Source of the DNA: an uncultured Bacillaceae bacterium
GTDB taxonomy: Bacteria > Bacillota > Bacilli > Bacillales > Alkalibacillaceae
Assembly: GCA_937958375.1 (NCBI GenBank)
Contig: CALGNY010000002.1
Span: forward strand, 1 to 10,036
Length of the DNA: 10,036 nucleotides
Reading direction: 5' to 3'
Part shown: positions 5,471 to 10,036 of the stretch, one piece after another
Layout: each line of letters begins with the position of its first letter
Numbering within the stretch: the stretch's first letter is position 1
Notes under the pieces: generated by a model
The model's input: only the letters and a program-made list of their open reading frames with translations
The model's database searches: none
Told to the model about the DNA's origin: nothing
Program-made: the position numbers and the translations under genes

Positions 5471-8400
5471 GCATGAATTGGACAACCGAACAAGCACAAG
5501 CCATCTATGAGGATGGAAAAGACATTTTAGTCGCTGCGGCTGCAGGTTCCGGAAAAACGGCGGTGTTGGTCGAGCGGATCATTCAAAAAGTCACACGTGA
5601 GAATGACCCCTATGAGATCGACGAAATGCTTGTCGCCACATTCACGAATGCTGCTGCTCAAGAAATGAGAACACGTGTCGGACAAGCGTTGGAGAAAGCG
5701 TTGGAAGCCAACCCACAGTCCCATCATTTACGTAAACAGCTGTCTTTGCTCCAAAAAGCTCATATCTCTACCTTGCACGCGTTTTGTATTGAAGTCGTTC
5801 GTAAATATGGATTTGAGTTGGAAATTGACCCAGGCTTCCGTATTCTGGACGATGTCGAATCAGATTTACTGAAAAATGATTTGTTACAAGAAACTTTTGA
5901 AGAATGGTACGGAAAAGAAGGCGATGAGCAAGCGGCTTTCTTCCGGTTTGTTGATAGCTTTTCAAACGACCGGAATGACCAGGAAGTGTTCGATCTGGTG
6001 TTAAAGGTCTATGAATTCGCACGTCAACACCCTGACCCGTTTGAGTGGTTGGATCAATTGGCCGAAAGTTATTCCATTGAAGAGAACACGACGTTGGATG
6101 ACCTTGATTGGATGCCGATCGTGCGGCAAGATATCAAGGAAAAAATCGATGCGATGGAGTTTGAAATTCATCAAGCAATGGAAACCGCCCAAATGCCAAA
6201 TGGACCGGCGCATTATGTGGATACCATCGAAAAAGACCTGGAACAAATCCAACAGATTCAATCCGCACTCGATTTGCCGTGGGATGAATTGTATACATTT
6301 ATCCATGAACACAAAACGTTTGCACGACTGTCGGGCAAAAAATTTGAATGTGATGAAGAAATCAAGGAATCGGTCAAAAGCCTTCGCGATCAATATAAAA
6401 AGAGACTCCAAGCGATTGTTGAAAGATGGTTTTCCCGTGAGGGGTCAGCTTATTTAAGTGATCTGAAAAAAATTAAACCGCAAATTGAGCAATTGGTAAA
6501 GGTCGTCAAAGACTTTCACGAACGGTTCCAGTCCGAAAAGAAAGAGCAAGCGGTCGTCGACTTTCTTGATTTGGAACATTATTGCTTGCAGATTTTATCG
6601 GATGGAAAAGATGAGACAGGAAATGATGTGCCATCTTATATCGCCCAACAATATCGAAAACAGTTTAAAGAAGTCTTAATCGATGAATATCAGGATACCA
6701 ACTTGGTTCAAGAAGCGATTCTTCAATTGCTGACGGCCGGGGAGGATGCCGGCCAACTGTTTATGGTCGGAGATGTGAAACAGAGCATTTACCGATTCCG
6801 ACACGCAGAGCCATCGTTGTTCATGAAAAAATATAAAGATTTTATGCAAGAGGAAGTCCAAGCGACACGGATCGATCTGGCTCGGAACTTCCGGAGTCGG
6901 AAAGAGGTCTTGGATGGAGCCAACTATATTTTCAGGCAGCTACTGGATGAGCAAGTCGGCGAAATGAACTATGAGAAAGAAGCGGAACTGATTTATAGCA
7001 ATAAGGTGTATGAAAAGCTGACGACGACAAACGTCGATTGTGATTTGCATATTGTCACGAAAGAGGAAGAAGAGGCAGAAGATGTTTCCGATGAATGGAA
7101 GTATTTAAAAGCGGCGCAAATTGAAGCAAGAGTCTATGCGGAAAAAATTAAAGACTGGATCGAAAACGGTCAAATCATCGATAAAGAAACCGAGCAGCCA
7201 CGTTCGATCCACTATCGCGATATCGTCATTTTGATGCGCTCATTGAAATGGGCTCCTGTGATTGAAGATGAATTAAAGCAAATGGGCATACCCGTGTATG
7301 CGGACTTATCGACCGGTTATTTGGAAGCGATGGAAATTCAGGTGATGTTGAACGTCCTGCGCATCATTGATAACCCAATCCAGGATATTCCCTTGGCGAG
7401 TGTATTGAAGTCGCCGATCGTAGGATTGACAGAAGATGAATTAGCCCAAATTCGGTTGAAGGGAAAACGTGATTCCTTTTATCAAGCCATGTTGAACTAT
7501 ATCCGGACAGGTGAAAACGAGGAATTGATCAGAAAGCTACGTCATTTGCGTGGGCTGTTGGAAAGTTGGCGGGAGGATGCTCGCTATGGCTCGCTATCCA
7601 AATTGATCTGGAAAATTTACAGGGATACGGCTTATTTCGAATATGTCGGCGGGACACCCGGTGGTAAACAACGCCAGGCTAACTTGCGGGCATTATATGA
7701 CCGGGCCCGTTCATATGAGCGTTCATCTTACCGCGGCTTGTTCCGGTTTTTGCGATTCATCGAGCGAATGGAAGAGCAGGGGAAAAACCTTGCCTCAGCT
7801 CGTGCACTCGGTGAGCAGGAAGACGTCGTCCGTATGATGACGATTCACAGCAGTAAAGGGCTTGAATTTCCATATGTCATTTTAGGTGCGGCAGGGCGTG
7901 ACTTCAATAAACAGGACGTTCGCGGAAAGTATATTTTGCATAAGGATCATGGCATCGGAGCGAAATATATGGATGTCGACCGACGCATCCTCTACGATAC
8001 GTTTCCATTTGAAGCGTTGAAAGTCGCAACCGAACGGGAGTCGCTTGCAGAAGAAATGCGTATCTTGTATGTAGCCTTGACACGGGCGAAGGAAAAATTG
8101 ACGATTGTCGGCCAAGTGAAGAACTGGGAGAAGCAATTGGAAAAATGGAATGAAGTCGCAAACCATATGGAGTGGGTCCTGCCACCACACACACGAACTG
8201 ATCAAGCAAACTATCTGAATTGGATCGGATCGGCCTTGATTCGGCATGAGAACAGTGATTCCTTACGAACGTCCGGATTGGCGACTACCATTCCGGAGCC
8301 GATCCGGAAAGATGAAGCACAGTGGTCGGTCATCCGCACCCACGCAAGCGATTATATGGACCCAGAGTGGATTACGGCTGAACGGGATGAGCAGTTGCAG

Positions 8401-9186
8401 GAAGCAATCCGGGAATGGAAACCCGACCGTCTCCCATCACGTTCAGAGCATTATGATGAAGTCGACCGACGTTTACGTTTCAGCTATCCATTTCAAACGA
8501 GTGCCGAAAGACGGGCGAAACAGACCGTTACGGAAATCAAACGCTTACGTCAGCCGGTCGATGAATATGGTGCAAGAGAAGTCGTCAGCAATCAAGCACG
8601 CTTATCGCTCGATCGGCCTCGGTTTATGCAATCTGGTGGTAAAAACTTAAGCAAAGCAGAAATCGGAAGTGCGATGCATACGCTCATGCAGCATATTCCA
8701 CTGCAAAAACTGTGGGATGATTCAAGCCTTCAGGAATTCATTCAAGAGCTCGTCATGAAAGAGACGTTGACGGAAGAAGAAGGAGAAGCCATCGATCGGG
8801 ATGCAATCCTTCGACTGTTCAGTTCCGAAGTGGGGTCTATGCTCGGCCGTGCGAAGTCTATTGAACGGGAAATTCCGTTTACGATGGAAGTCCAGGCAAG
8901 CGACATCTATCCGGATTGGGAGGACCCGACGGAAGAATCCGTCCTCGTGCAAGGGGTCATTGACTGTTTAATTCAAACAGAGGATGGTTATGAACTGCTA
9001 GATTATAAAACCGATACAATCACCGGAGAGTTGACAGAGGAAAAGATAAATCAATTGCGACAGCGCTATGAAACACAGGTCGAACTGTATCAAAAAGCTG
9101 TTGAGTCCATTATGAATATTGAGTTAGACCATGTGTATTTATATTTCTTCGACAAAGATTTGCTGATTGATACCATCCGTGAATAA
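5467..9186 (+). CDS. addA: ATP-dependent helicase/nuclease subunit A (AddA)
   Basis: AddA is the SF1A (UvrD-like) 3'-5' motor and first nuclease of AddAB. The 1239-residue product matches the family (B. subtilis 1232). All helicase motifs are present: Walker A AAAAGSGKT (23-31, K30), ATFTNAAAQEM, motif II IDEYQDT (D406, E407), motif III GDVKQSIYRFR (435-445), motif IV LARNFRSR (471-478), motif V MMTIHSSKGLEF (790-801) and motif VI RILYVALTRAKEKL (ending near 878, R873). The C-terminal nuclease has H1071 in IGSAMH, D1166 in VQGVID, D1179 and K1181 in LLDYKTD, then the QVELYQKAV helix, so motor and nuclease both look active. Unlike AddB it has no iron-sulfur cysteine set. The first ATG overlaps the addB stop (ATGA). 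A second ATG at 5473 sits seven bases after GGAG (5462-5465) and could be the true start, shortening the protein by two residues. A strong terminator follows directly, so addBA ends here. Confidence 0.97.
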   Translation: MSMNWTTEQAQAIYEDGKDILVAAAAGSGKTAVLVERIIQKVTRENDPYEIDEMLVATFTNAAAQEMRTRVGQALEKALEANPQSHHLRKQLSLLQKAHISTLHAFCIEVVRKYGFELEIDPGFRILDDVESDLLKNDLLQETFEEWYGKEGDEQAAFFRFVDSFSNDRNDQEVFDLVLKVYEFARQHPDPFEWLDQLAESYSIEENTTLDDLDWMPIVRQDIKEKIDAMEFEIHQAMETAQMPNGPAHYVDTIEKDLEQIQQIQSALDLPWDELYTFIHEHKTFARLSGKKFECDEEIKESVKSLRDQYKKRLQAIVERWFSREGSAYLSDLKKIKPQIEQLVKVVKDFHERFQSEKKEQAVVDFLDLEHYCLQILSDGKDETGNDVPSYIAQQYRKQFKEVLIDEYQDTNLVQEAILQLLTAGEDAGQLFMVGDVKQSIYRFRHAEPSLFMKKYKDFMQEEVQATRIDLARNFRSRKEVLDGANYIFRQLLDEQVGEMNYEKEAELIYSNKVYEKLTTTNVDCDLHIVTKEEEEAEDVSDEWKYLKAAQIEARVYAEKIKDWIENGQIIDKETEQPRSIHYRDIVILMRSLKWAPVIEDELKQMGIPVYADLSTGYLEAMEIQVMLNVLRIIDNPIQDIPLASVLKSPIVGLTEDELAQIRLKGKRDSFYQAMLNYIRTGENEELIRKLRHLRGLLESWREDARYGSLSKLIWKIYRDTAYFEYVGGTPGGKQRQANLRALYDRARSYERSSYRGLFRFLRFIERMEEQGKNLASARALGEQEDVVRMMTIHSSKGLEFPYVILGAAGRDFNKQDVRGKYILHKDHGIGAKYMDVDRRILYDTFPFEALKVATERESLAEEMRILYVALTRAKEKLTIVGQVKNWEKQLEKWNEVANHMEWVLPPHTRTDQANYLNWIGSALIRHENSDSLRTSGLATTIPEPIRKDEAQWSVIRTHASDYMDPEWITAERDEQLQEAIREWKPDRLPSRSEHYDEVDRRLRFSYPFQTSAERRAKQTVTEIKRLRQPVDEYGAREVVSNQARLSLDRPRFMQSGGKNLSKAEIGSAMHTLMQHIPLQKLWDDSSLQEFIQELVMKETLTEEEGEAIDRDAILRLFSSEVGSMLGRAKSIEREIPFTMEVQASDIYPDWEDPTEESVLVQGVIDCLIQTEDGYELLDYKTDTITGELTEEKINQLRQRYETQVELYQKAVESIMNIELDHVYLYFFDKDLLIDTIRE

Positions 9187-9194
9187 GTTATTTT

Positions 9195-9237
9195 GGCGAG
9201 ACTTCAAAGGAGACACTTCGAAGTCTCGCCGTTTTTT
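9195..9237 (+). terminator. Strong intrinsic terminator after addA
   Basis: GGCGAGACTTC (9195-9205) and GAAGTCTCGCC (9220-9230) form a perfect 11-base-pair stem with a 14-base loop, followed by G and six T residues (9232-9237). It begins eight bases after the addA stop. On the opposite strand the bases after the stem are A-rich, so it is a clear terminator only for addBA, though the convergent gene ending at 9240 also runs into the hairpin. Confidence 0.92.
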
Positions 9238-9239
9238 AT

Positions 9240-9641
9240 TTAAATATAAGGTTGGAATAAGTCCAAAGAGATAATGATGACGACTGTCGTTACCCATAAA
9301 AAGAGTTCAATTAAATCAACAACGATCTCTTTTCGTTCTGTTGTGTACGTAAACAGAAAATACACTCGTACAAAATAATCCAAAGCAGCCAACGTGAGGA
9401 TGATAAGTAAAATAGCGTTAAAGGATAACTTAGGAAACATCATAATTACCGACATAAATAATAGGAAAGAGCCACCTTTTACGAACCAGTCTATTTTCTT
9501 ATGTAATGAATTGACGTGTTTATTCGTGAAAATACTTTGCCCTTGCATGTTCATATGTAGCAACTTTCTGATGATGACAATAATGAAGGTGATTGCTAAG
9601 TAGATAATTAATAAAATCAGTAATGCTTTTAGAAGTTCCAT
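9240..9641 (-). CDS. Small integral membrane protein, probably DUF4181 family
   Basis: A 133-residue, very hydrophobic protein with about four predicted membrane helices (5-25, 55-70, 73-95 and 109-129). Between the first two is a conserved-looking loop NKHVNSLHKKIDW (40-52), and a loop with TTERKE (100-105) precedes the last helix. This layout, with an Asn...His-Lys-Lys-x-Asp-Trp stretch after the first helix, resembles the DUF4181 proteins of Bacillales, whose function is unknown; the family call is from memory of the pattern and needs a profile search. The start is firm: a full AAAGGAGG stands six bases upstream of the ATG on the minus strand. The gene converges on addA and ends three bases beyond the T-run of the addBA terminator. 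Its codons are noticeably richer in A and T than addAB, partly because of its Leu/Ile/Phe content. Not part of the recombination operon. Confidence 0.8.
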   Translation of the reverse strand: MELLKALLILLIIYLAITFIIVIIRKLLHMNMQGQSIFTNKHVNSLHKKIDWFVKGGSFLLFMSVIMMFPKLSFNAILLIILTLAALDYFVRVYFLFTYTTERKEIVVDLIELFLWVTTVVIIISLDLFQPYI

Positions 9642-9753
9642 AACTTCCTCCTTTGTCGAGTTTAAATGTGCACTTTTGTTAATAACTTATATGGTTGTAT
9701 TGAGCATTTTGCCATTATCATACGTTCTATTTTAAAAATTAATGTAACCCAAC

Positions 9754-9780
9754 ATCATTGGAGTAAAATATTGCAATGAT
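9754..9780. repeat. Inverted repeat with 7-base arms
   Basis: ATCATTG (9754-9760) and CAATGAT (9774-9780) are perfect inverted copies around a 13-base A/T-rich centre. It lies about 110 bases upstream of the minus-strand membrane protein gene and could be an operator; there is no T-run, so it does not look like a terminator. Confidence 0.35.
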
Positions 9781-9837
9781 CGTATATGATTAGCAAGTCT
9801 TAAAAAATTGGATTCTAGTTATTTAGCTCATTCTATA

Positions 9838-9893
9838 ACCTAATATCTTAGAGCACCTTTGTTTTTCTTAATATTACTGATTTTATATTAGGT
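9838..9893. repeat. Inverted repeat with 9-base arms, long loop
   Basis: ACCTAATAT (9838-9846) and ATATTAGGT (9885-9893) are perfect inverted copies separated by 38 bases. The word TAATAT also recurs inside the loop. The long loop makes a simple terminator unlikely. It lies three bases from the next inverted repeat. Confidence 0.4.
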
Positions 9894-9896
9894 AGC

Positions 9897-9932
9897 CTTA
9901 ACTATCTCTCCGATGTTAGATAAATAGTTAAG
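9897..9932. repeat. Inverted repeat with 9-base arms
   Basis: CTTAACTAT (9897-9905) and ATAGTTAAG (9924-9932) are perfect inverted copies around an 18-base loop. No run of T follows on either strand, so it is not a standard terminator. Together with the preceding repeat it makes an almost continuous structured stretch of about 95 bases. Confidence 0.4.
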
Positions 9933-10009
9933 ACTTAAGTTGTTTACTAAATGGGCTCTGATAAAGTAAGCATTGATAATAAAAGTTCTTAGCTGAGTTG
10001 TTGTATGGT

Positions 10010-10036
10010 GAAGAGCGAAGGTGGCGACTCCTGCGG
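10010..10036 (+). repeat. Start of a dispersed Bacillales intergenic repeat (cut by window end)
   Basis: The last bases change abruptly from A/T-rich to G/C-rich and read GAAGAGCGAAGGTGGCGACT followed by CCTGCGG. The core GGCGACTCCTGCGG is familiar to me as the opening of a G/C-rich, structured repeat found many times between genes in Bacillaceae and relatives, usually continuing with a GGGA-type stretch and ACCCCGCAGG. Only the first part is in the window, so the call rests on recognition of this core and on the shift in composition. Confidence 0.5.

Larger units (their letters stand above)
9642..10009. other. A/T-rich intergenic region without a convincing gene
   Basis: This stretch has no reading frame with a ribosome binding site and no tRNA or rRNA signature that I can recognise. 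It must contain the promoter of the small membrane protein gene, but only weak candidates are visible on the minus strand (for example TATAAG near 9689-9694 without a good -35 box). It holds three inverted repeats, listed separately. Confidence 0.6.

Noticed and set aside
6001..6457. Long open frames on both strands within addA (for example about 136 and 148 codons)
   Set aside because: They lie entirely inside addA, lack ribosome binding sites and have no recognisable protein features; they are shadows of the real gene. The same holds for those within addB.
1..10036. A new defence, phage or toxin-antitoxin system
   Set aside because: Every sizeable gene except the two small unknown-function proteins belongs to a known housekeeping or competence family, and there is no integrase, transposase or toxin-antitoxin-like pair.

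Overview
The window comes from a low-to-moderate GC Gram-positive bacterium of the order Bacillales, most likely Bacillaceae or the Planococcaceae (Caryophanaceae) group. The evidence is ComK, a Bacillus-type AddAB pair, the yhjD-yhjE gene order known from Bacillus subtilis, strong AGGAGG-type ribosome binding sites and sigma-A-like promoters. The genus cannot be settled by eye.

Layout: 1-287 is an intergenic region that starts inside a C-rich repeat and becomes A/T-rich in front of comK. comK (288-770, +) encodes the competence master regulator. yhjD (745-1125, -) converges on comK, and the two genes overlap by 26 bp at their 3' ends. A 154-bp divergent promoter region separates yhjD from yhjE (1280-1948, +), a VTT/TVP38-family membrane protein. 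A terminator-like hairpin spans the yhjE stop codon only 19 bases before the GTG start of addB (1997-5470, +). addA (5467-9186, +) overlaps addB by 4 bp. A strong intrinsic terminator closes the operon. Convergent to it is a small four-helix membrane protein gene, probably DUF4181 (9240-9641, -). The last ~395 bases are A/T-rich, contain several inverted repeats and no convincing gene, and end in what looks like the first bases of a dispersed Bacillales repeat.

How the genes fit together: AddA and AddB form the helicase-nuclease that processes double-strand breaks for RecA, the Gram-positive counterpart of RecBCD. ComK switches on DNA uptake and recombination genes, and in B. subtilis ComK is reported to activate addAB, so the neighbourhood brings competence control and recombination together. 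B. subtilis carries the same genes in the same order, but with extra genes (for example sipV) between them and with sbcD/sbcC after addA. Here the cluster is compact.

No undescribed multi-gene system is evident. The points worth a second look are within known genes and between them: AddB has lost its Walker A lysine, ComK is short and lacks the C-terminal MecA-recognition region, the hairpin just before addB could attenuate it, and both window edges carry repeats.
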